Origin: Paraburkholderia acidisoli
GTDB taxonomy: Bacteria; Pseudomonadota; Gammaproteobacteria; Burkholderiales; Burkholderiaceae
Length of the DNA stretch: 64,000 nucleotides
Reading direction: 5' to 3'
Assembly (NCBI RefSeq): GCF_009789675.1
Contig: NZ_CP046914.1
Coordinates: 1,674,001-1,738,000, forward strand
The notes beneath the pieces were generated by a model that worked only from the letters and a program-made list of their open reading frames with translations, was not told the DNA's origin and ran no database searches. Shown here piece by piece: positions 17,603-26,794 of the stretch. Positions within the stretch are counted from its first letter, which is position 1. Each line of letters begins with the position of its first letter. The position numbers and the translations under genes were made by a program.

Positions 17603-18640
17603 TCATGCGCCGAGCGACTGCTGCACCTTCGTCGCGACGTCGGCGGGCACCCACGTCTTCCACATTTCCGGATGCTGCTTGAGGAACTTGAGCGCCTCGG
17701 CCTGCGCATCGACCTTATGCTCGGTCATGTCGAGAATGGTCGTGTTCAGGAAGTCGAGCGGGAAGTTGACCTTCGAGAAGAACGTCATGACGTCGGGTTC
17801 CGCTTGATAGAAGGGCGTGGACACACCGATCTTCAGATGCGAAACCAGATACGCCGAAGCGCATTGCTGCGCGCTGTTTTCCTCGCGCAGCGTCTTCCAG
17901 CAGGCTTCGTTGAACGGCGGCATCTTCAGTTGCACGAACTTGTATTTGGCCATCAGCGCGGCCGGTTCCCAGTAGTACGTGAGGATCGGCTTGCCGCGTT
18001 CGTACGCCGACGAAATCGCCGCGTCGAGCGCCGCGCCCGTGCCGGGGCGGAAGTTCGTATAGCTGTCGTCGAGCTTGAGCAGCTTCAGGAGGCGCGTGTT
18101 CACGCGCTCGCAGTCCCAGCCCGAGGGGCAGTTGAGGAAGCGGCCGCGATCCGGTTCCTCGTCGTCGGTGAAGAGCGCCTTGTATTTCGGCAGATCGCTC
18201 ACGGATTGCAGGCCCGGCGCGCTCGGCTTGATGCCGCGCTTGGGGTCGCCGTGAATCACGTAGTCGGGCACGTACCAGCCTTCCTTCGTGCCGCCGGGCA
18301 GCGTGTCGCCCACGAGTTTCACCGTGCCCGCCTTCACGGCGTTCGCGACGATTTCCGAGCGGCCCGTCCATTGCTCGGACCACACCTGCAGGTCGTTGCG
18401 CGACAGTGCGGTTTCGGTCGCGGCGGTGCTGCCGGGCACGACGTCGCTCTGGCAGTTGTAGCCCGTCTTGAGGATGTAGCGCAGCACTTCGCTCGTGAAG
18501 TTGCCGCTTTCCCACGTGACGCCCGCGAAGTGCACGGGCTTGTTCTGGCCGCACCAGGTGCCGGCGGCGTGCGCGGGCAACGCCGCGAGCAGCGGCGCGG
18601 CGAGGCAGGCCGCGCGGATCAGCGAGGTAATGCGTTTCAT
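17603..18640 (-). CDS. glycine betaine/choline-type periplasmic binding protein
   Basis: A 345-residue protein with a signal peptide ending PAHAAG, an AAGTWCG start of the mature part, and the OpuAC (ProX) fold. Cysteines in WCGQ, CQSD, CPSGWDCE and CWKT could form disulfides. Repeated aromatic residues (WESGNFTSE, WSEQWTG, TYYWEPAAL) are the kind that form the cation-binding cage for quaternary ammonium ligands. An AAGGAG site precedes the ATG. It is the solute-binding partner of the ATPase and permease on the same strand. Length and cysteines resemble the larger ProX-type proteins more than ChoX. The specific ligand is open. Confidence 0.9.
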   Translation of the reverse strand: MKRITSLIRAACLAAPLLAALPAHAAGTWCGQNKPVHFAGVTWESGNFTSEVLRYILKTGYNCQSDVVPGSTAATETALSRNDLQVWSEQWTGRSEIVANAVKAGTVKLVGDTLPGGTKEGWYVPDYVIHGDPKRGIKPSAPGLQSVSDLPKYKALFTDDEEPDRGRFLNCPSGWDCERVNTRLLKLLKLDDSYTNFRPGTGAALDAAISSAYERGKPILTYYWEPAALMAKYKFVQLKMPPFNEACWKTLREENSAQQCASAYLVSHLKIGVSTPFYQAEPDVMTFFSKVNFPLDFLNTTILDMTEHKVDAQAEALKFLKQHPEMWKTWVPADVATKVQQSLGA

Positions 18641-18748
18641 GATGTCTCCTTTGTTATCGATGTTTTTGATGCTTCGTCATGCAAACTAATGTTTCTCGGC
18701 CTGGCCCGAAGCGGGTTCGGTTCGCGTATCGGCCGGGTTACTGCGAGG

Positions 18749-19882
18749 TCACTCGTAACGGCTGTCGGTCGCGGCCGTTGCCGCGAGCACGGCGTCGTCC
18801 AGTTCGAGGCCGAGGCCCGGCGCCTGACCGAGTTCGATAAAACCTTGTGCGTCGATGTCGATGGCGCGCGTGAGCGGAAAGTCGCGGCGTTCGTTGGTCC
18901 ACTCGGGCGGGTCGTAGGGAAACTCCACAAAGGGCGCGTTGCCCGCGCCCGCCACCACGTGCAGATTCGCCGCGAGGCCGATGCCGTTGCCCCACGTGTG
19001 CGGCGTGAACACCTTGCCGTGCGCCTCGATCTGCGCGGCGAGCCTGCGCGCGCCTTCCATGCCGAGCGAACAGACCACGTCGGGCTGATAGACGTCGAGA
19101 CAATCGTGCGCGAGCAGCGCCCCGAATTCGTGCGGGTCGCGCGTCATCTCGCCGCCCGCGATGCGCACGCCGGTGCGCTGGCGCAGTTGCGCGTGGCCCG
19201 CGTAGTCGCCGCGATGCAGCGGTTCTTCGACCCAGTACACGCGGTGGCGCTCGACTTCACGAATCACGGCGAGCGCCTGCTCCACGTTCCACGGCGCCTG
19301 CGTGTCCCACGGCATGCGCCAGCCCTGGTTGCAGTCGACCATCAGTTCGATGCCGTCGCCCGCCGCTTCGCGCACGGCGGCGAGCGCCGCGAGATCGTCG
19401 GCGAGACTCGCACGGCCAAAGCGCACCTTGAGCGCCGGAAAGCCGCGCGCGACGCAGTGCTCGGCCCAGCGCCCCATGCCGTCCAGCGAGCGATGCACGC
19501 CCGACGACGCATAGGCGCGCACCCGGCTCGCGCGGCCGCCCGCCATCTGCCAGCACGGCTCGCCGCGAATCTTGCCGGCGAGGTCCCAGAGCGCGACGTC
19601 GAGCGGCCACGGGCGGCCCGCGTGAAAGTTGATGTTGTCGAGGACGGCGGAATGGCGTTCGAGGTCGAGCGGGTCGGCGCCGATGAACAGGTCGCGGTAG
19701 TCGTCGAAGCCGTACATGGCGTCGCCGGAACCGATACCGACGCGGCCCGCGCTGTCTTCGACGCGGACGATGGTGGCCGGAAACGCGCGGCGCGGCCGGC
19801 TGTCCCACGACGCCGGAAAGGGCGGATCGAGCGGGAGCCGGTGCTGGCTCACGGTGATGCGGACGATGCGGTTTGTTGTCAT
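18749..19882 (-). CDS. mandelate racemase/muconate lactonizing family enzyme
   Basis: A 377-residue enolase-superfamily protein. The capping domain contains [16 protein letters not shown] and [11 protein letters not shown]. The barrel has K-x-R in ALKVRFG, metal-binding Asp in MVDCNQGW, Glu in YWVEEPL, Glu in AGGEM, an Asp in VYQPDVV and a His in [12 protein letters not shown] Lys plus His/Asp dyad is the mandelate-racemase subgroup arrangement, found in acid-sugar dehydratases and some racemases. It is upstream of and on the same strand as a quaternary-amine ABC transporter and divergent from a MocR regulator. That context raises epimerisation or dehydration of an imported betaine or hydroxy acid, as in known hydroxyproline-betaine loci. 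The Glu in place of a second Lys argues against the HpbD type. Confidence 0.85.
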   Translation of the reverse strand: MTTNRIVRITVSQHRLPLDPPFPASWDSRPRRAFPATIVRVEDSAGRVGIGSGDAMYGFDDYRDLFIGADPLDLERHSAVLDNINFHAGRPWPLDVALWDLAGKIRGEPCWQMAGGRASRVRAYASSGVHRSLDGMGRWAEHCVARGFPALKVRFGRASLADDLAALAAVREAAGDGIELMVDCNQGWRMPWDTQAPWNVEQALAVIREVERHRVYWVEEPLHRGDYAGHAQLRQRTGVRIAGGEMTRDPHEFGALLAHDCLDVYQPDVVCSLGMEGARRLAAQIEAHGKVFTPHTWGNGIGLAANLHVVAGAGNAPFVEFPYDPPEWTNERRDFPLTRAIDIDAQGFIELGQAPGLGLELDDAVLAATAATDSRYE

Positions 19883-19984
19883 GGTCTCTGAGCGCTGCAG
19901 GGCGGCTGAAAGGCACGTCCGGCGGCGATTGTCTCCTTCGCCTGTTCAGGCGTTACGGCATCCTAGAGGGGCAATTAACGCCAC

Positions 19985-20003
19985 TCAATGAAGTCAATTG
20001 AAG
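19985..20003. promoter_or_regulatory. candidate MocR operator
   Basis: Between the divergent enolase-family gene and the MocR gene lies TCAATGAAG followed directly by TCAATTGAAG, a direct repeat. TCAAT...ATTGA also forms an inverted repeat. MocR-type regulators commonly bind direct repeats in the divergent promoter they share with their target. Assignment is by position and symmetry only. Confidence 0.4.
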
Positions 20004-20106
20004 TAAATGACAGCCTTCATTCCGGCGAATTGGGCGCGATAATGACGCAGCCTTGCGGCGCGCCCGCGAGGCGCTTTTATCCTTGTCGGACACCCGGGAA
20101 AACACC

Positions 20107-21561
20107 ATGAACGGCTGGCTGCCCACGCTTTCGCGCAGCAACGAACCCAAGTACCGCGCGATCGCCGATGCCTATGTGCAGGCCATCAACGGGGGCCAGA
20201 TGCTGCCCGGCGAAAAGCTGCCCGCGCACCGCTTGCTCGCGAAGAAACTCAGCGTGACCACGGGTACGGTGAGCCGCGCCTACGCCGAGCTGGAGCGCTG
20301 CGGCATGGTCGTCGCGCGCGTGGGCGACGGCACCTACGTGGCCGAGCCGGACGCCGATGGCGCGCGCCTCGCGCGTCTCGCGCGACCGGGCCTCGCGCGG
20401 CCCGAGCCCGAACGCGCCGACAGCCTGGCCGCGGCCACGCCGCTCGCGTCGGCTGTATCGCGTCTCGTTGACCTCGGTCAAAACGTGCCGATGCCCACCG
20501 ACGAAGCCGCGCTGCTCACGCAAACCTTGCGCAATCTGTCCGCCGACGAACGGCTCGCGGGCGAATTGCTGCTGTATCAGCCGGAAGGCGGCCGCCGCTC
20601 GCATCGCGAGGCGGGCGCGCGCTGGCTCGCGCGCATGGGCTGCGCGGTGCCGGCCGAGCGCGTGCTCGTCACGCAGGGCGCGCAGCACGGGCTCGCGTGC
20701 GTGCTGCGCGCGGTGCTGCGCCCCGGCGACACGATCTTTGCCGAAGCGCTCAGCTATCCCGGCATCGTGGCGCTCGCGCGGCAGTTGCGGCTGAACCTCG
20801 TGGGTATCGAAATCGACGACGAAGGCATCGTGCCCGCCGCGCTCGAACGCGCCTGCGGCCTGCTGGCCCCGCGCGCGCTGTTCTGCGTGCCGACGCTGCA
20901 CAACCCGACCACGGCCACGCTGTCCGAAGCGCGCCGCGCGCAGATCGCCGAGATCGCCGTGCGTCACAACCTCGTGGTGATCGAGGACCTCGTGCCCGCC
21001 GCGCTGCTTGACGCGCCGCCCGCGCCGCTCACGGCGCGCTTGCCCGAGCACGGCATCGTCATCAGCAGTTTGTCGAAGGCGGTCGCGCCGGGCTTGCGTA
21101 TTGGCTATGTGCAGGCGCCGCAGGATTGGGTCGGCAAGATTCTCGCGGTGATCCGCAGCGATTGCTGGATGACCTCGCCGCTGCCGGCGGAAATCGCGGC
21201 GCGCTGGATCGTCGACGGTGAAATCGACCGGCTCATCGCGCAGCAGCGCGCGCAGGTGGCGCTGCGCCAGGCGAGCGCCGCCGAAGTGCTCGAAGGCTGG
21301 ACCTATCGCACCGATCCGGCGAGCCCGCACTTGTGGCTGCCGCTCGCGGAGCCGTGGCGCGCGGCCGAATTTTCGGCGGCGTTGCGTCAGGCGGGCGTGC
21401 TCGTGAAAACGGCGGACAGTTTCGTGATCGGGCGCGGCTCGGCGCCGCACGCGGTGCGACTGAGTCTGGGCGGCGCGCGCAGCGACGAGATGCTGCGCGC
21501 GGGGCTGGAAGTGCTCGCGCGCACGCTGCGCAACGGGCCCGAGGGCTTGTATTCGGCGTGA
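20107..21561 (+). CDS. MocR/GntR family regulator with aminotransferase-like domain
   Basis: A 484-residue two-domain protein. Residues 1-75 form a GntR winged helix-turn-helix (PGEKLPAHRLLAKKLSVTTGTVSRAY), then a linker, then a fold-type-I aminotransferase domain from about residue 105. The PLP-binding segment is ISSLSKAVAPGLRIGY (Lys about 325), and IEDLVPAAL corresponds to the PLP-ring Asp region. ATG 20107 places the protein start at the usual MocR N-terminus; an upstream ATG at 20053 adds no domain. It is divergent from the enolase-family gene that heads the betaine-type locus and probably regulates it. A PLP adduct with an amine or amino acid could be the signal. Confidence 0.92.
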   Translation: MNGWLPTLSRSNEPKYRAIADAYVQAINGGQMLPGEKLPAHRLLAKKLSVTTGTVSRAYAELERCGMVVARVGDGTYVAEPDADGARLARLARPGLARPEPERADSLAAATPLASAVSRLVDLGQNVPMPTDEAALLTQTLRNLSADERLAGELLLYQPEGGRRSHREAGARWLARMGCAVPAERVLVTQGAQHGLACVLRAVLRPGDTIFAEALSYPGIVALARQLRLNLVGIEIDDEGIVPAALERACGLLAPRALFCVPTLHNPTTATLSEARRAQIAEIAVRHNLVVIEDLVPAALLDAPPAPLTARLPEHGIVISSLSKAVAPGLRIGYVQAPQDWVGKILAVIRSDCWMTSPLPAEIAARWIVDGEIDRLIAQQRAQVALRQASAAEVLEGWTYRTDPASPHLWLPLAEPWRAAEFSAALRQAGVLVKTADSFVIGRGSAPHAVRLSLGGARSDEMLRAGLEVLARTLRNGPEGLYSA

Positions 21562-21704
21562 TGGCCGCGCGCGGCGCAGTCTCGTGCGCCCGCGCGACAA
21601 AAATCCCAGCAAATCTCACTTTTGTGCAGAGCCACGCGGCGCGGCATCGACTACTCTCGCCGGCGGGAGACGAGCCCCATCGAGGGGACGACACAAGGTG
21701 AACG

Positions 21705-23240
21705 ATGAAACTGGTCCATCAACTTCCGCTGGCGCTCGGGGCGGCGCTGCTGGCGGCATCCGCGGCGGGGCTGTTCGGTATCTGGCAGATGAACCGCGCC
21801 GCGAATACCTATGAAACGCTGATCGAGGTCGACGACGCGAACGCGCGCGACGTAGCCGATGCGCTCGTGGCGTTCAAGAACCAGGTGCAGAACGGCAAGG
21901 ACATCCTGCTGCGTGGTAAGGATGCCGAACAATACGGCAAGTACTGGCGCGCGTTCCAGAAATACGAGGCCGCCACGCAGGCCACGACCGAGCGCGTCGC
22001 GCTCGCGTTGCCGCCGGGCGCGGCGCGCGCGAAGCTCGAACGCTTCAACGCGCTGCATGCCGGTATGGGCGAGGCGTTCCGCCAGGCGCTCGAACGATTC
22101 AAGGCTTCGGGGTTCGACGTGGGGGTGGGCGACCGCGCCATCGACGGTCTCGACCGCGAATCGGCCATCGTGTTGCGCGAGGCGGGCGCGGCGATCGTCG
22201 CGGAAACCTCGCAGGCCATCGCCCGCGCCACGGCGCAGCAGCGCCGCGCGATGTTGGCGAGCATCGGCGTGATGGCGGCCATCGTGGCCGCGGGCGTGGC
22301 GCTCGCCGTGGCGTTCTCGCGCGCGATCACGCGCAAGCTGGGCGGCGAGCCCGACGACGCCCGCGACGCCGCGCGCCGGATCGCGGCCGGCGATCTCGAC
22401 GTCGACCTGCACCTGCGCGCGGGCGACACCGAAAGCCTGATGGCCGCCATGCAGGCGATGACGCGCTCGCTCACGCGCATTGTCGGGCAGGTGCGCAGCA
22501 GCAGCGATTCGATCGCCACGGGCTCCGCGCAGATCGCCTCGGGCAACGCGTATTTGAGCCAGCGCACCGAGGAGCAGGCGAGCGCGTTGCAGGAAACGGC
22601 GGCTTCGATGGAACAGCTCAGCGCGACCGTGAAGCAGAACGCGGCCAATGCGCTCGAGGCGAGCGAACTGGCCGGGGGCGCCGCGAGCATCGCGACGAAG
22701 GGCGGCAACGTGGTGGGCGAAGTCGTCGCCACCATGCAGCGCATCAACGAGAGCGCGCGCAGGATCGGCGACATCACCGGCATCATCAATCACATTGCCG
22801 CGCAAACCAATATTCTCGCGCTCAACGCCGCCGTGGAGGCTGCGCGCGCGGGCGAGCAGGGGCGCGGTTTCGCCGTGGTCGCGACCGAGGTGCGCAGTCT
22901 CGCGCAGCGCAGCGCGCAGGCGGCGCGCGAGATTCAGGCGCTGATCGCGGAGAGCGTGGTGCGAGTGGAGGCGGGCAGCGCGCTGGTGGACGAAGCGGGC
23001 GCGACCATGACGCAGATCGTGAGTGCGATCGCGCGCGTGAGCCTGATCGTCGACGAAATCAGCCAGGCGAGCGCGGAGCAGAGCACGGGCGTGGAACAGG
23101 TGGGCGAGGCCGTCACGCAGATGGATCAGACCACGCAGCAGAACGCGGCACTCGTGGAAGAGAGCGCCGCAGCGGCGGAAAGCCTGCGCGAGCAGGCCGC
23201 GCAACTCGTGCGCTGCGTCGCGCAGTTTCGTTTGTCCTGA
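21705..23240 (+). CDS. methyl-accepting chemotaxis protein
   Basis: A 511-residue chemoreceptor. An N-terminal membrane helix (residues 5-25) is followed by a periplasmic helical-bundle sensor of about 150 residues, a second membrane helix near 185-205, a HAMP-like segment ([24 protein letters not shown]) and the cytoplasmic signalling domain. Its hairpin tip [33 protein letters not shown] is the near-invariant CheA/CheW-binding site, split here into its recognised parts. Methylation-region glutamates flank it ([17 protein letters not shown]). No gene next to it indicates a ligand. It ends without a C-terminal CheR-binding pentapeptide. Confidence 0.95.
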   Translation: MKLVHQLPLALGAALLAASAAGLFGIWQMNRAANTYETLIEVDDANARDVADALVAFKNQVQNGKDILLRGKDAEQYGKYWRAFQKYEAATQATTERVALALPPGAARAKLERFNALHAGMGEAFRQALERFKASGFDVGVGDRAIDGLDRESAIVLREAGAAIVAETSQAIARATAQQRRAMLASIGVMAAIVAAGVALAVAFSRAITRKLGGEPDDARDAARRIAAGDLDVDLHLRAGDTESLMAAMQAMTRSLTRIVGQVRSSSDSIATGSAQIASGNAYLSQRTEEQASALQETAASMEQLSATVKQNAANALEASELAGGAASIATKGGNVVGEVVATMQRINESARRIGDITGIINHIAAQTNILALNAAVEAARAGEQGRGFAVVATEVRSLAQRSAQAAREIQALIAESVVRVEAGSALVDEAGATMTQIVSAIARVSLIVDEISQASAEQSTGVEQVGEAVTQMDQTTQQNAALVEESAAAAESLREQAAQLVRCVAQFRLS

Positions 23241-23271
23241 TGCGCGCGACGCGGCAACGCGCCGCGCGGGC

Positions 23272-23859
23272 TTACTTCAGCGGGCGCGCCTTGATGCTGT
23301 CGCCCGCGCGCACGAAATTGCCCGCGCCGAGATGATGGATCGTGTGCAGGTCGCCGTTGCTGGCGTCGAGTTCCCAATGGCCGTTGCGGAACGCGCGCGG
23401 ATCGGCGGCCGCCGAGACCACTTCGCAGAAGCAGGTGTCGTAGGCGTCTTCGGTGTGCGGCTCGGGAATCAGGCGGCATTCCATCCACGCCGCGCAGCCG
23501 GTTTCGAGCAGCGGCAAACCGAGCACCGGTCCGGCGATGGCGGGAATGTCGAAGTGCGTGAATTTGTCGATCTCGCGGCCGCTCACGCTGCCCACGGCGT
23601 AAGTGAGGTCGATGGCGGCCACGCCCGGAATGCACAGGCCGAACGTGCCGCTCGCGTGGATCAGTTCGCGCGTGAAGGTTTGCTTGTCGATCACGACGGC
23701 GATGCGCGGCGGCGTGAATTCCACCGGCATCGACCACGCGGCGGCCATGATGTTGCGGCGCGCGCCGTCCTGGCTCGTGACGAGCACGGTCGGGCCGTGA
23801 TTGATGAGGCGGCTGGCGTGTTCGAGCGCCACTGGCGCGAAAGTCGAGGGCGTTGGCAT
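23272..23859 (-). CDS. flavin reductase family protein
   Basis: A 195-residue protein of the flavin reductase (FMN-binding split-barrel) family. Recognisable are PTVLVTSQDGARRNIMAAAW, the PPRIAVVIDKQTFT segment, SGTFGLCIPG, and GSVSGREIDKF with the HFDI continuation. Such enzymes or flavoproteins bind FMN and reduce free flavin for a partner oxygenase, or act as flavoproteins in their own right. No oxygenase gene is adjacent. It lies 57 bp downstream of the AraC-type regulator gene on the same strand and may form a unit with it. Confidence 0.87.
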   Translation of the reverse strand: MPTPSTFAPVALEHASRLINHGPTVLVTSQDGARRNIMAAAWSMPVEFTPPRIAVVIDKQTFTRELIHASGTFGLCIPGVAAIDLTYAVGSVSGREIDKFTHFDIPAIAGPVLGLPLLETGCAAWMECRLIPEPHTEDAYDTCFCEVVSAAADPRAFRNGHWELDASNGDLHTIHHLGAGNFVRAGDSIKARPLK

Positions 23860-23916
23860 CGTGCGCGTGCTGCGTGGGGTTGCGAAGCGACCGACTTTAC
23901 AACAGATCGCGCGGCG

Positions 23917-24927
23917 TTACCGTCCTGCGGGCACGCTTTTGTAGAAACGCACGTCCTGCGGCGCGACATCGTAATCGCGGCGGAACGCTCGCGTGAAATC
24001 CGTCGCGCTGCGAAAACCCACGGAGTAGGCGATGTCCTTGATCGCCACGCCGGGATAACGCACGAGATCCTGGGCGGCCGCCCGCAGCCGCACGTGGCGG
24101 ATATACGCGTTCAAACCGCCCTCGTGCTGAAAGAGCCGATACACGCTGGGCCGTGACAGCGCGAGCCGGTCGAGCACGAATTCGGGCGTGAGGTCGACGT
24201 TGGCGAGATTGGCGCGCACGAATTCGCGCGCGCTGGCGTAGGTGGCCGCGCGGGCGATCGCGCGCTTGCCGCCGATCAATCCGGCCTGGGCGGCAAACGC
24301 GGCGGCGATCAGCTCGACGAGCTCGCGCAGGTGCCGCTGCGCGGCTTCGGCGGTCATCTCGCGAATGTTGGCGCGCAGCCGCAGCACGCGCTCGACCACG
24401 ACGCGCGCGGCCGGATCGTGCGGTGAGAGCCGGCGCCCATGGAGCGCGGCGGGGTCGGCGAACAACGACTGGATGAGCGCGCCTGGCGTGAAGATGGAGA
24501 AGTGGCGGCTGCCGCGCCGGATCAAGCGGACCGGCTGGTCGAGGTCGATGGCGAGCACGCCCACTTCGCCTTGCGCGTCGCCGCGCTTCGCGGGCCGCTC
24601 GATCACGCTTTGCGCATCGCCGTCGATGAAGACGTTGAAGCAGATGCGCCGCGCATTGTCCTGCGAAATGCGCGCAATGCTGCGGTCGAGCTTGATGAGG
24701 TCGGTATAGCAATCGGCGAACATGACGCCGCCCGCGTCCCAGCGCTCGATCGAGGCGCGAAACGGCGCGCCGACCTGGGCGTGCAGCGGCACGACGTCGG
24801 TGATCTGGCCCATGCGGTCGCGCCACGCCAGCAATTGCTCGCGCACGGGCAGGGCGTTGACGTCGAAATGAGCGTAGGGAATGCGCTCGGGCGCCGGTGT
24901 GCCGGCGAGTGGCGGGTCGTGTGGCAT
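23917..24927 (-). CDS. AraC family transcriptional regulator
   Basis: A 336-residue regulator. The N-terminal 200 residues form an AraC-binding-like sensor (ICFNVFIDGDAQSV; IDLDQPVRLIRRGSRHFSIFTPGA), and the C-terminal 100 residues hold two helix-turn-helix motifs (ALSRPSVYRLFQHEGG and IKDIAYSVGFRSATDFTRAF), with the AraC signature ending in DYDVAPQDVR. ATG 24927 is preferred; an in-frame upstream start at 25110 would add 61 residues lacking family similarity. The target is unknown; the flavin reductase gene directly downstream is a candidate. Confidence 0.92.
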   Translation of the reverse strand: MPHDPPLAGTPAPERIPYAHFDVNALPVREQLLAWRDRMGQITDVVPLHAQVGAPFRASIERWDAGGVMFADCYTDLIKLDRSIARISQDNARRICFNVFIDGDAQSVIERPAKRGDAQGEVGVLAIDLDQPVRLIRRGSRHFSIFTPGALIQSLFADPAALHGRRLSPHDPAARVVVERVLRLRANIREMTAEAAQRHLRELVELIAAAFAAQAGLIGGKRAIARAATYASAREFVRANLANVDLTPEFVLDRLALSRPSVYRLFQHEGGLNAYIRHVRLRAAAQDLVRYPGVAIKDIAYSVGFRSATDFTRAFRRDYDVAPQDVRFYKSVPAGR

Positions 24928-25217
24928 CGTCGTTCTGATTGTTCTTGGTTTGTCGATGCCAGCAACGTATGCAGCCGAAAGCCGCAAGTCAAGGCCTGTG
25001 CGCGAATGCGACACGCGCCGGGCGGCGTCGACGTGCCGTGCGCCGTTGAAATACGCGTGCCATATTTCGGGCCGGAATGACGGCGGTCTGGCGGTCCGAA
25101 GTGTCGCCAAAGTGCCGCCAAACCGCCGCGCGGGCGGCGCGATATCAGTGAAAACCGCGCCCCGGAATCGGCGTAAAAACGCTAAAGATTTCGCGCCGCG
25201 CCGCCGTTAGTGCAGGC

Positions 25218-25436
25218 ATGAAAACGCTATTTACCCAGTCCGACGCCCGCTTCGTTCTGTCGCTCGCGCTCGAGATCGCCACCGACCAGGCGGCGCAGGC
25301 CGGCGTCGAGCTCGAATCGGCGACGGGATCGGCGATTTACGACGACGTGATCGAGTCCACGCTGGCGAAATTCGCGCCCACCGTCACCATGGACGAGTTC
25401 TACTGCCTGCTCTCGCGTCCCGACGTATTGCACTGA
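25218..25436 (+). CDS. conserved-looking small protein of unknown function
   Basis: A 72-residue acidic ORF starting ATG after a weak ribosome site. It has a helical, hydrophobic first half (DARFVLSLALEIATDQAAQAG) and ends with a short DEFYCLLSRPDVLH segment. Its codon choice looks like that of neighbouring genes, and no frame on the other strand has a recognised product. No family is recognised. It is divergent from the AraC regulator (290 bp apart) and convergent with the porin gene. Confidence 0.55.
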   Translation: MKTLFTQSDARFVLSLALEIATDQAAQAGVELESATGSAIYDDVIESTLAKFAPTVTMDEFYCLLSRPDVLH

Positions 25437-25462
25437 ACGCGAAACACCGCCTGGTTAGTTAG

Positions 25463-26656
25463 TTAGAACTTCTGACGAAGGCCCACGCTCACGATCGCCT
25501 GCGACTGCGCCGCCGCGGAGTGGCCGTTGCCCTTGTCTGACACGGAGGCCGTTGCCGCGACCGGGCGGCCGAGCGCGTCGAGCGTCTCGCCCGAGGCGTG
25601 CTGATAACCGGCGAGCAGGTACACCGTCGAGCGCCGGGAGACGTCGTAGAGCGCGCCGAGCGAGACGTTGTGATACTGCGCGTCGTCGTTCACGCCGTCC
25701 GCGCCGCTGCCGCGCGTATAGCTGTAGCCCGCGAACAGATGCGCGTTCGGGCGCACGTTCCATTGCGTGAAAATACCGGCGATATTGAAGCTGGCGTTGC
25801 CCGCGAACAGCGAGTTCGCGCCCGCGCGGTACTGCACGTTGCTGTAGTTCACGCCCACCACGGCCGCGCCGAAGTCGTAGGTCGCGCCCGCCGCCACCAC
25901 CTGCTGCGACTGCGCGCTCGCGTAGCCCTCGTTGATCGACGAATTGAAGGTGCCGTCGAAGGTGCCCTGCCACTTGCCGTAAGTGGCGTCGGCGAGACCG
26001 GTCTTGCTGTTGTCCGAGCGCTCGTAACCCACGCCCACGTGCAGCGGCCCGTTCGCATAGCCCGCGCCCACGCTCCACGTGTTCTTGCGTTTCAGGCTGC
26101 CTGCCTGGCCGCCGAAGCCGTACAGCGCGCCGAACGTAAAGCCCGCGACGTTCGCGCTCGTGTACTTGATCGAATTGTCGACACGCGTGGTCTGGTCGAG
26201 GTCGTCGATGTCGCCCGGATGCGCGCCGAAGCCTCCGATGAAGTTGACCGGCGCGACCGGCCCGACGAAGTCGTCGAGCGAGGTGTACTGGCGGCCCATC
26301 GTCAGCGAGCCGTATTGCCGGTCGGCGAGGCCCGCGAACGCCTGGCGGCCGAACAGGCGGCCGCTCTGGCCCGAGGTGCCGTTGGTGAGGTCGAAGCCGT
26401 CTTCGAGCAGGAAGATCGCGGCCAGACCGTTGCCCAGGTCTTCCTTGCCCTTGATGCCCCAGCGGCTGCCGGAGAGATTGCCGCTCGTCGCGCCCACATT
26501 CGAATGGCCGCTGTACGCGCCGGTCGTGCCCGTGCGTTCGCTGCTGCGGTAGGTGAGGCCCGCGTCGGCGATGCCGTAGAGCGTGACGGAGTTTTGCGCG
26601 AAGGCGCTGCCCGCGAGCGTGAGCAGGACGGGCGCGGCGTAGAGGTGTGTCTTCAT
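25463..26656 (-). CDS. Gram-negative porin (OmpC/Omp32 type)
   Basis: A 397-residue outer-membrane porin with a signal peptide cleaved after GSAFA, mature start QNSVTLYGIADAGLTY, the SRWGIKGKEDLGNGL segment, RQYGSLTMGRQY, and a terminal strand ending VGLRQKF with C-terminal Phe. The start at 26656 gives a conventional signal peptide; two in-frame ATGs slightly upstream add only a few residues. It lies 138 bp downstream of the cytochrome c gene of the membrane dehydrogenase operon on the same strand, so it may admit that enzyme's substrate to the periplasm. Confidence 0.93.
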   Translation of the reverse strand: MKTHLYAAPVLLTLAGSAFAQNSVTLYGIADAGLTYRSSERTGTTGAYSGHSNVGATSGNLSGSRWGIKGKEDLGNGLAAIFLLEDGFDLTNGTSGQSGRLFGRQAFAGLADRQYGSLTMGRQYTSLDDFVGPVAPVNFIGGFGAHPGDIDDLDQTTRVDNSIKYTSANVAGFTFGALYGFGGQAGSLKRKNTWSVGAGYANGPLHVGVGYERSDNSKTGLADATYGKWQGTFDGTFNSSINEGYASAQSQQVVAAGATYDFGAAVVGVNYSNVQYRAGANSLFAGNASFNIAGIFTQWNVRPNAHLFAGYSYTRGSGADGVNDDAQYHNVSLGALYDVSRRSTVYLLAGYQHASGETLDALGRPVAATASVSDKGNGHSAAAQSQAIVSVGLRQKF

Positions 26657-26794
26657 CGGTGTCATCAACATGCATGGATTGCCGCGTGGGCAATCTCTTG
26701 TTATGCGCGCGCCGGCCCGCCGCCTCGCGCACGAGGCGCGCGAGGCGAAGGAGGCAAACGGGCAGGCTTACGCGGGGGAAAACGGAGCGGGAAA

